Source: an uncultured Anaerotruncus sp.
GTDB lineage: Bacteria; Bacillota; Clostridia; Oscillospirales; Ruminococcaceae
Length of the DNA: 64,000 nucleotides
Assembly: GCA_904398655.1 (NCBI GenBank)
Contig: CAJFPF010000055.1
Coordinates: 1 to 64,000, forward strand
Reading direction: 5' to 3'
This document shows, in pieces, positions 25,094 through 34,979 of this stretch (positions within the stretch are counted from its first letter, which is position 1; every line of letters begins with the position of its first letter). The translations under genes and the position numbers were made by a program. Under the pieces are notes generated by a model. That model was not told the origin of the DNA and did not search any database. It worked only from the letters and a program-made list of their open reading frames with translations.

Positions 25094-25194
25094 GAGCAGA
25101 GTAGAAACCAATGCGTAAAGTGCCACTCAGACGGGGAGTTGCTGGGCGGACGAAAAGGATTCCTTGCGGTATTGGTTTCGCATCCCGCTGCTGC
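25094..25194 (+). promoter_or_regulatory. Tetrahydrofolate (THF) riboswitch upstream of folT
   Basis: The segment contains the conserved blocks of the THF riboswitch in order: AGAGTAGA, GCGTAAAGTG, GACGGGGAGTTG, CGAA, GCGGT and GCATCCCGCT, with AGCAG/CTGCT closing the outer stem. The paired ACCAAT/ATTGGT halves form the inner helix. It senses reduced folates and here precedes a folate transporter, its most common target. Confidence 0.9.
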
Positions 25195-25208
25195 ATCCAA
25201 AGGGTTCT

Positions 25209-25244
25209 CTCTTTTCATGCGGCAAGAATGTTGCATGAAAGGAG
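25209..25244 (+). promoter_or_regulatory. Shine-Dalgarno-sequestering hairpin of folT
   Basis: CTCTTTTCATGC at 25209-25220 pairs over 12 bases with GCATGAAAGGAG at 25233-25244, covering most of the AAAGGAGG ribosome site. It implies translational control by the riboswitch. No T-tract follows, so it is not a terminator. Confidence 0.78.
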
Positions 25245-25253
25245 GTTTTTTTA

Positions 25254-25835
25254 TTGCAAAACGTTTTTTCTAACCTGTTTAGAGAGATCATAGAATTGCC
25301 GATTTTGGTGACAAATTCCGCCAAGGAGTTTCGAAATACCCGCTCTCTCACAGGCGGGGCAATGTTGTCGGCAGTCAGTGTTATCCTCAATCAGTTCACA
25401 CTGTTCATCAGCCAGCTTCTGCGGATCAGTTTTACATTTTTGGCGGTAGGTACATCGGCTATGCTCTTTGGTCCTGTACTCACAGGCGCTTTAGGAGCGA
25501 TTACAGATGTGCTCAAGTATATTGTCCGCAATGATGGCGGCGCCTTTTTCTTGGGGTTTACCTTTAACGAGTTTTTGAGAGGATTTCTCTATGGCTTGTT
25601 CTTTTATCGCAAGCGGATTACCCCTGCACGGGTTTTTGCGGCACAGTTGACTGTAATTTTAGTGATCAATCTGCTGCTGAACCCGCTATGGCTTTCAATC
25701 CTCTACAGGGACGCTTTTGGTGCCTTGGTGATGATGCGTTTGGCCAAAAACGCGGTAATGTTCCCCATTGATTCCCTGATGCTCTACTTTGTGCTGAAAA
25801 AGATTGCTGTGCTGCGGCCTATGCGTTTGGTGTAA
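25254..25835 (+). CDS. folT: Folate ECF transporter S-component FolT
   Basis: The 193-residue membrane protein has about five to six helices. It shows S-component features of the folate family: an N-terminal amphipathic stretch (residues 1-30), TGGAMLSAVSVILNQFT, the LRISFTFLAVGTSAMLFGPVLTG segment and EFLRGFLYGLF. It binds folate and docks on the shared Ecf module. Translation starts at TTG 25254 with AAAGGAGG eight bases upstream, itself held in a hairpin controlled by the THF riboswitch. That context supports the folate assignment strongly. Confidence 0.92.
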   Translation: MQNVFSNLFREIIELPILVTNSAKEFRNTRSLTGGAMLSAVSVILNQFTLFISQLLRISFTFLAVGTSAMLFGPVLTGALGAITDVLKYIVRNDGGAFFLGFTFNEFLRGFLYGLFFYRKRITPARVFAAQLTVILVINLLLNPLWLSILYRDAFGALVMMRLAKNAVMFPIDSLMLYFVLKKIAVLRPMRLV

Positions 25836-25851
25836 GCAAAAATCTGAATGG

Positions 25852-25897
25852 AAAATTCCACCGGCCATTGCTTGAGGCAAAGGCCGGTGGAATTTTT
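25852..25897 (+). terminator. Rho-independent terminator of folT
   Basis: AAAATTCCACCGGCC and GGCCGGTGGAATTTTT form a 15-base-pair stem, with a smaller TTGC/GCAA stem inside the loop. Confidence 0.92.
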
Positions 25898-26007
25898 GTA
25901 GGGCTCTACAGGAAACCAACGCCTGGATTCTCAAATAAAGGGATGCTTTTCATTTTTTTCAAATCATGATATGATGGAGATAATACCTCAAAAGGCGGGA
26001 AGATGCG

Positions 26008-26763
26008 ATGGAACAAACAGAGCTTTTAAACCTTTCTGTGGAATTGGGCTGTTCGCTGCTGAAGAGTGGGGCGGAGACCTATCGGGTGGAGGAGTCGGTG
26101 ATGCGATTTGCCACTGCTTGTAGAAAGGATACGCCAAGCGTCTTTGCGGTTCCCACCTGTATCATTGTCTCCCTCACCGATGAAGAGGGGAAAACTGTCA
26201 CCCAAAGCCGCCGTTTACACAATCGCACAGTTGACCTGGATCGGATAGACCAACTGAACAATTTTTGTCGTAAGGTGTGTACAGGCCCAATCAGTGCACA
26301 AGAAGCATGGAGTGAGTTGACAGCCATTCAAGAGCGCCGCCCCTACTCCATGCCCATGAAGGTGTTGGGTTTTATGCTCATCTCCTTTTCTTTCACCCTT
26401 TTCTTTGGGGGTACATTAAGGGATGCCTTATTCTCTTTGATCATGGGAGCGGCGGCGGAGCTGGCAGTTTATGCGATGGAACACTGGGGGGCAAACGGGG
26501 TTTTAGTCAATCTGGTGGCCAGCGGTTTGGCCGCGGGTTTGGCAGCTCTCGCCGTGGATCTGGGAATCGCGAACAATGTGGATAAAATGGTAATTGGGAC
26601 ATTTATGGCACTTGTGCCTGGAGTAGCGCTTACCAATGCCATGCGGGATATTATGGCTGGGGATTATTTGGCAGGCCAGACGCGCCTTACAGAGGCGTTA
26701 TTGACCGCTGCTGCGTTGGCTTTGGGAGCTGGAGCAGCATTATCCATAGCGCGACTATTTTGA
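26008..26763 (+). CDS. Threonine/serine exporter family protein, large subunit (YjjP/DUF1212)
   Basis: The 251-residue protein has a cytosolic N-terminal half with the DUF1212 motifs LLKSGAETYRVEESV and VFAVPTCIIVSL. A hydrophobic half with about five helices follows (from MKVLGFMLISFSFTLFFGG). With the next gene it makes up a split ThrE exporter, which in the family expels threonine, serine or, for YjjPB, succinate. The two halves are 12 bases apart. ATG 26008 follows a GGCGGGAAG-type ribosome site. Substrate is not decided by sequence. Confidence 0.9.
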   Translation: MEQTELLNLSVELGCSLLKSGAETYRVEESVMRFATACRKDTPSVFAVPTCIIVSLTDEEGKTVTQSRRLHNRTVDLDRIDQLNNFCRKVCTGPISAQEAWSELTAIQERRPYSMPMKVLGFMLISFSFTLFFGGTLRDALFSLIMGAAAELAVYAMEHWGANGVLVNLVASGLAAGLAALAVDLGIANNVDKMVIGTFMALVPGVALTNAMRDIMAGDYLAGQTRLTEALLTAAALALGAGAALSIARLF

Positions 26764-26775
26764 GGGGGGAACAAC

Positions 26776-27222
26776 ATGACAGTTACAGAGTTTGGGTTGC
26801 CCTGCCTCTACTCATTTATTGGGTGTATTGGGTTTTGCTTGACATTCCATATCCGTCCGCGCAAGGGGATGATGTTGATAGCTAGCCTGGGAGGCGCCAT
26901 CGCTTGGGGAACATATCTATTGAGTAGCCCCCTGCAGCATGACATTGTCCAATATTTTGTGGCCGCTCTGGCTGTTACCGCTTATTCTGAAGGAATGGCC
27001 CGACTATTTAAATCCCCGGCGACCAGCTACCTGGTGGTGGGTTTGATCCCCTTGGTGCCCGGCGGAGGGATCTATTACACCATGGAATATGGGATCAATG
27101 GGGACACGATGCAATTTTTGGAAACAGGCATGCATACTTTGGGAATTGCAGGGGCTCTGGCCATTGGGGTGCTGATGGTCTCCGGCGTGGTGCGGATTGT
27201 CAGGATACATTCCTATCGCTGA
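26776..27222 (+). CDS. Threonine/serine exporter family protein, small subunit (YjjB/DUF3815)
   Basis: A 148-residue membrane protein with about four to five helices. It contains LIPLVPGGGIYYTMEYGINGD (fragment LIPLVPGGGIYYTM), the typical DUF3815 motif, which corresponds to the C-terminal half of one-piece ThrE. It is co-transcribed with the preceding DUF1212 gene (12-base gap, GAGGGGGG ribosome site), and the two probably assemble as one exporter. Confidence 0.9.
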   Translation: MTVTEFGLPCLYSFIGCIGFCLTFHIRPRKGMMLIASLGGAIAWGTYLLSSPLQHDIVQYFVAALAVTAYSEGMARLFKSPATSYLVVGLIPLVPGGGIYYTMEYGINGDTMQFLETGMHTLGIAGALAIGVLMVSGVVRIVRIHSYR

Positions 27223-27332
27223 TCTCCATTCTAGGGAAACAAGGGCAATCCATATCAAAATCCCAACGGTAAGACACTTTTTTCTCCTGTCCCACATAGA
27301 TTGAGAACAGAATCGGGAGAGGGGGAAGGGGC

Positions 27333-28037
27333 TTGCGCCAAGCGGCGGTACTTTCCAGAAGACAGCGGAAAAAACGCCGTCGCCTGGGATGGAAGCTATT
27401 AATTTTGGGTGTACTCTGTTTGGTAGCGGCCGTGCAGATTGACGCCAGACTGCGCCCATTGATGACTACAGCATTTACCTATCAAGCGCAACTTCATGCC
27501 ACACGCGCAATCAACAATGCGGTATTGGAGGTCATTGATGAGGAGGACCTCCGATATGAATCCATCATCCATACCCAAACCAATGATGTTGGACGCGTCA
27601 CTTTTTTGGAGACGGATATGGTGGCGATGAATCGCCTAAAGAGTGAAATTTCGAATGCGGTTTCCGATCGACTGGTGCGAGTGGCGCAGGAGGAGATTGA
27701 ACTGCCTATGGGTACCCTCTTGGGGGGGAATTTCCTATCGGGGCGAGGGCCGGAGATTGGGTTTCGATTGATCCCTGCTGGGTATGTGGTAACCGATTTT
27801 TACAATGAATTTCAGGAAGCAGGAATCAACCAGACACTGCACCAGGTGGTGATCACCATCCAAGTGCCGGTGAATGCGATGCTGCCCCTCTATAATGTAA
27901 CTACAGAGATCTCCACCAGTGTCTGCGTTGCGGAGAGCATCATTGTTGGAGAGGTCCCACAGAGCTTTACAGAAATTAACGGGGACAATCGGGGTCTATT
28001 GGATCAAGTAAATGACTATGCCGCCGCTGCGGGGTGA
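27333..28037 (+). CDS. yunB: Sporulation protein YunB
   Basis: The 234-residue protein has one N-terminal transmembrane helix (LLILGVLCLVAAVQID, residues about 22-37) after a basic tail, then an extracytoplasmic domain. It matches YunB: ATRAINNAVLEVI, TFLETDMVAMNRLKSEIS, and IPVGTLLGG-type LPMGTLLGGNFLSGRGP. YunB is a mother-cell protein of spore-forming Firmicutes needed for efficient spore formation. It starts at TTG 27333 after GGGGGAAGGGG. It is evidence that the organism sporulates. Confidence 0.92.
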   Translation: MRQAAVLSRRQRKKRRRLGWKLLILGVLCLVAAVQIDARLRPLMTTAFTYQAQLHATRAINNAVLEVIDEEDLRYESIIHTQTNDVGRVTFLETDMVAMNRLKSEISNAVSDRLVRVAQEEIELPMGTLLGGNFLSGRGPEIGFRLIPAGYVVTDFYNEFQEAGINQTLHQVVITIQVPVNAMLPLYNVTTEISTSVCVAESIIVGEVPQSFTEINGDNRGLLDQVNDYAAAAG

Positions 28038-28053
28038 TCTATTCATTTTTTGA

Positions 28054-30108
<2,055 letters not shown>

Positions 30109-30119
30109 ATGAAATTTTA

Positions 30120-30165
30120 CGGCCTTTAGAGAGGTGAAAAGACCTTCTAAAGGCCGCATGTTTTT
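30120..30165 (+). terminator. Terminator after ligA
   Basis: CGGCCTTTAGA and TCTAAAGGCCG pair, with AGGT/ACCT pairing inside the loop. CATG then TTTTT follows. The 260 bases from here to yfmF hold no feature I can support beyond the ribosome site of yfmF. Confidence 0.85.
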
Positions 30166-30426
30166 GGCCATTTTGCCAAAACTACCGGTATCCTGAAAAG
30201 AAAGGACACTGGGATATGTGTTGTTGGGAAAGTATCGGCCTGAGCAGACCGGCAAGGAGCCAGAAAAACTCCCAAAAGCGCCATCTTCCCCCTCGGAGAA
30301 GGGAGAGGGATCCATGGATTTTACAAAAAGATCCAGTAAAAAATAGGAATTTTTTCCTCGAACTATGGCCTCTTGACCCGGAGTGTGATATACTTAAGAA
30401 TCATGAAATGATAAAGGAGATGTCCC

Positions 30427-31710
30427 ATGAACAGTTCCTTTCAAAGAGAACGAATTGGAGACGGAATCTATTTCAATAGCGTCACCGATTCCAAATTTAA
30501 ACACAACCGTTTGACGGCACATCTATTGCTACCACTCAAACAGGAGACTGCCGCAGAAAATGCGCTGCTTCCATTTTTGTTGCGAAAAGGATGTCGAAAG
30601 CTTCCGGACTTTACACAGTTGAATAGACGCCTCTGCTCTCTGTATGGGGCCTCTCTCTCGGGAGATGTAAGTCGTTTTGGCGCTTACCAATCTCTGGAGT
30701 TATCAATCTATGGCATTGACGACCGTTTTACCCTGGACAGTGCCCGGATGGCGGAGGACTGCGCCCAACTATTGGTAGACGTCCTATTGGATCCTAATCT
30801 ACCAAATGGGGCATTTGATTCCCAGGAAGTGGTGTTAGAGCGTCAGCAGCTGTGCGATACCATCGAGAGCCTGATCAATGATAAGCGCGCTTATGCTTTG
30901 AACCGCTGCCGGGAGATTATGTGTAAAGGAGAACCGCTTTCTATTGAAAAATACGGGTCTCTGGAGACAGCAAAGCAGATTACGGCGGAATCTGCAACCC
31001 AGGCCTGGAAACGGGCGCTAGAAACCGCTCATGTGGAGCTGTTTTTTGTAGGTAGCGGAGATGCTTCCAAGACAAAGGGGCTGTTTACTCAGGCGTTCGG
31101 GCAGCTGAAAAGCCGCCGCCCCTATGCGGTGGACAAGTGGGTTTTGGGCTCCGCAGCGTCTCAGGTGCGGGAACAGGTGGATGAGCTGGATGTGGCTCAA
31201 TCTAAGCTGGTGATGGGTTTTCGGACAGGGAAGCTTCCGGATGCCCAAGCGGTTGCTGCCATGTGGCTGATGACAGCTCTGTTCGGCGGCACTCCCAACT
31301 CAAAGTTGTTCCTCAATGTCCGAGAGAAGCTGAGCCTCTGTTATTATTGTGCGGCTAGGTTTGACCGCCTCACCGGCTTGATGTTTGTAGACAGCGGTGT
31401 GGAAAAGAAAAATCGCTTGCAGGCCCAGGAGGAGATCCTCCGCCAGTTGGAGGAGATCCGCCAGGGAAACTTTACCCAGGAGGAATTGGACGCAACTCTT
31501 TTACAGATCCAAAATTCTCTGCGGTCGGTTTCCGATTCCCTGGGTTCTTTGGAGTCTTGGTATATGACTCAAATTATGGACCAAACTCACCGTTCTCCGG
31601 TGCAGGAGTGGGAGTTGCTCTCCCAAATAACCCGGGAAGCACTGATCCAAGCTGCCAAACAGGTGCAATTGGATACCATCTATTTTTTGACGGGAAAGGA
31701 GGCGGAGTGA
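30427..31710 (+). CDS. yfmF: M16 family peptidase-like protein YfmF
   Basis: A 427-residue M16-fold protein lacking the HxxEH zinc motif, as is usual for YfmF. It shows RLTAHLLLPL-type strand, NALLPFLLRKGCRKLPDF, NRRLCSLYGASLSGDV and the late GGTPNSKLFLNVREKLSLCYY segment. It is the non-catalytic partner of YfmH. The pair is annotated in Firmicutes as needed for EF-P 5-aminopentanol modification. The ATG has AAAGGAGATG just upstream, and the stop is one base before the yfmH start. Confidence 0.88.
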   Translation: MNSSFQRERIGDGIYFNSVTDSKFKHNRLTAHLLLPLKQETAAENALLPFLLRKGCRKLPDFTQLNRRLCSLYGASLSGDVSRFGAYQSLELSIYGIDDRFTLDSARMAEDCAQLLVDVLLDPNLPNGAFDSQEVVLERQQLCDTIESLINDKRAYALNRCREIMCKGEPLSIEKYGSLETAKQITAESATQAWKRALETAHVELFFVGSGDASKTKGLFTQAFGQLKSRRPYAVDKWVLGSAASQVREQVDELDVAQSKLVMGFRTGKLPDAQAVAAMWLMTALFGGTPNSKLFLNVREKLSLCYYCAARFDRLTGLMFVDSGVEKKNRLQAQEEILRQLEEIRQGNFTQEELDATLLQIQNSLRSVSDSLGSLESWYMTQIMDQTHRSPVQEWELLSQITREALIQAAKQVQLDTIYFLTGKEAE

Positions 31711-31711
31711 G

Positions 31712-32998
31712 ATGGAAAAAACAGTCATTCGCTCCCAGCGCATAGGAGAGGAGATGGTGCGGATCAAGCACCCCTCCGGATTGACGATGCTGCTCTGCCC
31801 CATGAAAGGTTTTTCCACAGCCTATGCCACTTTCACAGCGAAGGTGGGCAGTGTGGATGTGAGCTTCAAAACCCAGGATGATTCAGATTTTGTGGATGTA
31901 CCGGAGGGCGTTGCCCATTTTTTGGAGCACAAAATGTTTGAAAAACCGGAGGGGGATGCCTTTGCGGCCTATGCAAAGACAGGAGCCTCTGCGAATGCGT
32001 TCACTTCTTTTGACAAGACTTCCTATTTGTTCTCCTGTACCGACCACTTTGAGGAGTCGCTGGAGATCCTGTTGGATCTGGCCCGCCGCCCCTATTTTAC
32101 GCCGGCCTCTGTGGCAAAAGAGCAGGGGATTATTGGCCAGGAGATCCGAATGTATGATGACGATCCCGATTGGCGTGTATTCTTTAATTTGCTAGGGGCG
32201 CTCTATCAAAAGCATCCTGTACACATTGATATTGCGGGAACCGTGGAATCGATTTCCCAAATTGATGCGCCGCTGCTCTACCGGTGCCACAGAACTTTCT
32301 ACAATTTGAACAATATGGTGCTCTGTGTGGCGGGCAATTTCACAATAGAACAGGTGCTTCAGGCAGTGGACAAGGTGGTAAAACCGGATGAAAAACCGGT
32401 GGAGATCACTTCTCGCACGGTGGAAGAACCTGAAGAGGTAGCCCAGAAACTGGTGGAACAGCGCCTCTCGGTGGCGACGCCGCTGTTCCAATTTGGGTTT
32501 AAGGGCCGCTCGGAAGGCCCCGCTGACAACTTCCGGCATCAGATCTGGGACGAGATGCTCTGTGAATTGATTGCTGGGGAGGCCAGCCCCCTCTACCGCC
32601 GGATGTATGATGCGGGGATTATCAATGCCACCTTTGGCAGTGAGGTGATGGTCGGCCGGGATTATTTGTGCACCATCTTCTCTGGGGAAAGCCGTCAACC
32701 GGAGCAGGTGGCCCAAGAGATCCAAAGAGAAATAGAGCGTCTGACCCGGGAGGGGATCGATCGGGAGATGTTTGAGCTGGTGCGCCGCGCCACCTATGGG
32801 CGGTATATCGGGATTTTTGGCCGCACCGACGCAGTGGCGGGAATTATGTCCTCGGCGTATCTGGCGGGTGTGGAGGACCCCTATTCTATTTTGGATATTG
32901 TGGCCGATACAACTTTGGAAGAGTTACAGGAGCGTTTGAAGAACTCCTTTGATACAGAGCGCTGTGCCCTATCAATTGTACGGCCGGTGGAGGGCTGA
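31712..32998 (+). CDS. yfmH: M16 family zinc peptidase YfmH
   Basis: The 428-residue protein has the inverted zinc-peptidase motif HFLEHKMFEKPEG near residue 70 (HxxEH) and the downstream Glu in GQEIRMYDDDPDWR near 148. It is the catalytic half of the YfmF-YfmH pair, comparable to the processing peptidases of mitochondria. AAGGAGG precedes ATG 31712. Association with EF-P modification is known from Bacillus for this family; efp itself is not in this window. Confidence 0.9.
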   Translation: MEKTVIRSQRIGEEMVRIKHPSGLTMLLCPMKGFSTAYATFTAKVGSVDVSFKTQDDSDFVDVPEGVAHFLEHKMFEKPEGDAFAAYAKTGASANAFTSFDKTSYLFSCTDHFEESLEILLDLARRPYFTPASVAKEQGIIGQEIRMYDDDPDWRVFFNLLGALYQKHPVHIDIAGTVESISQIDAPLLYRCHRTFYNLNNMVLCVAGNFTIEQVLQAVDKVVKPDEKPVEITSRTVEEPEEVAQKLVEQRLSVATPLFQFGFKGRSEGPADNFRHQIWDEMLCELIAGEASPLYRRMYDAGIINATFGSEVMVGRDYLCTIFSGESRQPEQVAQEIQREIERLTREGIDREMFELVRRATYGRYIGIFGRTDAVAGIMSSAYLAGVEDPYSILDIVADTTLEELQERLKNSFDTERCALSIVRPVEG

Positions 32999-33031
32999 TG
33001 GTAGCAAAAAGGTAGGGAAGGAGTTTTATCA

Positions 33032-34156
33032 ATGCATGTGGTACAGACCATTTCTTTTCCAGGACTGGGGATCGCTCCTTTCGAATTGGATAGAGTGGCG
33101 TTCACTTTATTTGGCAAACCGATCTACTGGTACGGGATCCTGATTGCAGCTGCCTTTTTAGCGGCCATCTTCTATATCCTAAAACGCTGCAGGCTGTTTG
33201 GCTTGGACAGCGACCGGGCGATGGATGTCATTTTTGGTGCAGTAATTTTGGGGATTATTGGTGCCCGCGCCTACTATGTCATCTTTTCTTGGGAAGATTA
33301 CAAGGATCATCTTCTGGATATTTTCAAAATCTGGAATGGCGGAATTGCGATCTATGGCGGTATCATCGGCGGCGTCATTGGCGGCTGGATCGTCTGTAGA
33401 TTCCGAAAACTGCCCTTCTTGCCCATGGCAGATGTTTCTCTCACCGGCGTCATCTTAGCCCAGGCCATTGGCCGATGGGGAAACTTCGTCAATGTGGAGG
33501 CGTTTGGACGGGTCACTGATTTACCCTGGAGAATGAGCTCCCCCCAAGCTGCTCAGTATTTGCTGAATACCCAACAGATCAGCCCGGATACCGCTTCACA
33601 AATTTCCAGCGGAGTTCTGGGTGTACATCCCACATTTTTCTATGAATCGGTATGGTGCCTGTTGGGATTTGTGCTTCTGGCTTGGCTGACCAGGCGCCGC
33701 AAATTTGATGGACAGCTCTCGTTGGTTTATTGTGCCTGGTATGGGGCAGGGCGTTCCGTAATCGAAGGTTTACGCACCGATAGCCTTTATCTGGGCGATA
33801 TCCGCGTTTCTCAGGCCCTTGCTCTGGTTCTGGTGGTGGTTTCGATTGTTCTATTGATTCGGAACTTCTCCCGAATCCAAAGAGATGATGATTACATGCA
33901 TCCGCATTTATATGTGGAGACTCCAGAGGGGCAGGCGGTGCTCAATGGGACTTCCCCTTCTGTGGAGGAGGTACCATTGAATGAATCAGAGCCGCCTCTG
34001 GAGGGTGAAGAAATTTCTCCGATGGAAGCAGAATCCAATCCATCCGGGCAGGATGGAGAGGGTGAGGAGGGGCTCTCTCTTTCTTCTAGCGAGGAGAACA
34101 GGCCTTTAGATTGCATAAGCGACTCGGAAGAAGAGGCAGACAGCCCAAAGAATTGA
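33032..34156 (+). CDS. lgt: Prolipoprotein diacylglyceryl transferase with acidic C-terminal tail
   Basis: A 374-residue membrane protein, about 80-100 residues longer than usual Lgt. The first 290 residues hold the Lgt core: YWYGILIAAAFLAAI, GIIGARAYYVIFSW, IWNGGIAIYGGIIGG and the signature GRWGNFVNVEAFG near residue 149. It adds diacylglyceryl to the lipobox Cys of lipoproteins, several of which are encoded in this window. The last 85 residues are hydrophilic and very rich in Glu, Ser and Pro; I know no function for them. ATG 33032 follows GGGAAGGAG. Confidence 0.94.
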   Translation: MHVVQTISFPGLGIAPFELDRVAFTLFGKPIYWYGILIAAAFLAAIFYILKRCRLFGLDSDRAMDVIFGAVILGIIGARAYYVIFSWEDYKDHLLDIFKIWNGGIAIYGGIIGGVIGGWIVCRFRKLPFLPMADVSLTGVILAQAIGRWGNFVNVEAFGRVTDLPWRMSSPQAAQYLLNTQQISPDTASQISSGVLGVHPTFFYESVWCLLGFVLLAWLTRRRKFDGQLSLVYCAWYGAGRSVIEGLRTDSLYLGDIRVSQALALVLVVVSIVLLIRNFSRIQRDDDYMHPHLYVETPEGQAVLNGTSPSVEEVPLNESEPPLEGEEISPMEAESNPSGQDGEGEEGLSLSSSEENRPLDCISDSEEEADSPKN

Positions 34157-34184
34157 GAAACGGTTGGAAAACTGCAACAGAGGG

Positions 34185-34213
34185 TTGACAGGCTCTTCTC
34201 CGTATGTTAAAAT
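34185..34213 (+). promoter_or_regulatory. Sigma-A promoter of rplU-rpmA
   Basis: A consensus TTGACA at 34185-34190 and TAAAAT at 34208-34213 with a 17-base spacer. Confidence 0.82.
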
Positions 34214-34219
34214 GATTTA

Positions 34220-34297
34220 CGCCGCATGTTTCGGGCTAGAAGTGTGCCCAAAAGGTGCCGCCTGGGAGCAGCGAGTCTAGAGAAATGAGGAAACGCT
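34220..34297 (+). promoter_or_regulatory. rplU 5' leader, candidate ribosomal-protein L21 leader
   Basis: GGGC (34233-34236) can pair with GCCC, and CTAGA (34236-34240) with TCTAG (34276-34280), enclosing a GC-rich region just before the ribosome site. This layout and position recall the L21 leader of Firmicutes, thought to be an autoregulatory site. Not verified by folding. Confidence 0.5.
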
Positions 34298-34609
34298 ATG
34301 TACGCAGTGATCGTGACCGGCGGAAAACAGTATCGCGTCAGCGAAGGCGATGTTGTTTTCATCGAAAAGCTGGATGCCGAAGTCGACTCGACCGTAAAGT
34401 TTGATCAGGTTCTGGCCGTTGGCAAGGAGGACGGTGTGGTAGTGGGCGCTCCTAACGTGGAGGGTGCTGTGGTTACCGGTAAAGTTCTCAAGAACGGCAA
34501 GGCCAAGAAGATCACCGTCTTCACCTATCGTCCCAAGAAGGGTTCCGCTCGCAAGATGGGCCATCGGCAGCCCTATACCAAGGTGGAGATTCAGTCGATC
34601 CAGGCTTAA
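34298..34609 (+). CDS. rplU: 50S ribosomal protein L21
   Basis: The 103-residue protein starts [19 protein letters not shown] and ends in the [11 protein letters not shown] region, with [20 protein letters not shown], all L21 hallmarks. It binds 23S rRNA in the large subunit. It precedes rpmA directly, without the small prp/ysxB gene that usually lies between them in Firmicutes. Confidence 0.97.
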   Translation: MYAVIVTGGKQYRVSEGDVVFIEKLDAEVDSTVKFDQVLAVGKEDGVVVGAPNVEGAVVTGKVLKNGKAKKITVFTYRPKKGSARKMGHRQPYTKVEIQSIQA

Positions 34610-34641
34610 GGATTTAACGAAGAAAGCAGAGGTGTTTTTCA

Positions 34642-34899
34642 ATGGCACATAAGAAAGGCGTAGGTTCTACTAAGAACGGTCGTGATTCTGAATCCAAACG
34701 GCTGGGCGTCAAACGCGCGGACGGGCAGTTTGTCCTGGCGGGCAACATCCTGGTTCGGCAGCGCGGCACCCACATCCATCCGGGCACCAATGTGGGCAAG
34801 GGCTCTGATGACACCCTGTTCGCTCTTGTGGACGGCAGAGTGAAATTTGAGCGTATGGACCGTGACCGCAAGAAGGTTTCGGTTACCCCCATTCAGTAA
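34642..34899 (+). CDS. rpmA: 50S ribosomal protein L27, without N-terminal extension
   Basis: The 85-residue protein begins [21 protein letters not shown]27 sits near the peptidyl-transferase centre. In many Firmicutes it is made with a short extension ending FFA or LFA that the protease Prp removes. Here the in-frame codons before the ATG do not encode such an extension, and the prp gene is also absent from its usual place. CAGAGGTG precedes the ATG. A strong terminator follows. Confidence 0.97.
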   Translation: MAHKKGVGSTKNGRDSESKRLGVKRADGQFVLAGNILVRQRGTHIHPGTNVGKGSDDTLFALVDGRVKFERMDRDRKKVSVTPIQ

Positions 34900-34906
34900 T
34901 GTAGTT

Positions 34907-34938
34907 AAAAATCCCGAGTGGAGCCACTCGGGATTTTT
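34907..34938 (+). terminator. Rho-independent terminator of rplU-rpmA
   Basis: AAAAATCCCGAGTG and CACTCGGGATTTTT form a perfect stem around GAGC. Confidence 0.95.
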
Positions 34939-34979
34939 CTTTTCTGGAAGCGGAAAACAGGAAGAGTTAGGTGAGTGCG

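Noticed and set aside
30216..30479. Open frame of 87 codons before yfmF on the plus strand
   Set aside because: It overlaps the yfmF start, has no proper ribosome site and a composition unlike a protein (many Arg, Pro and Lys); it is best seen as non-coding leader.
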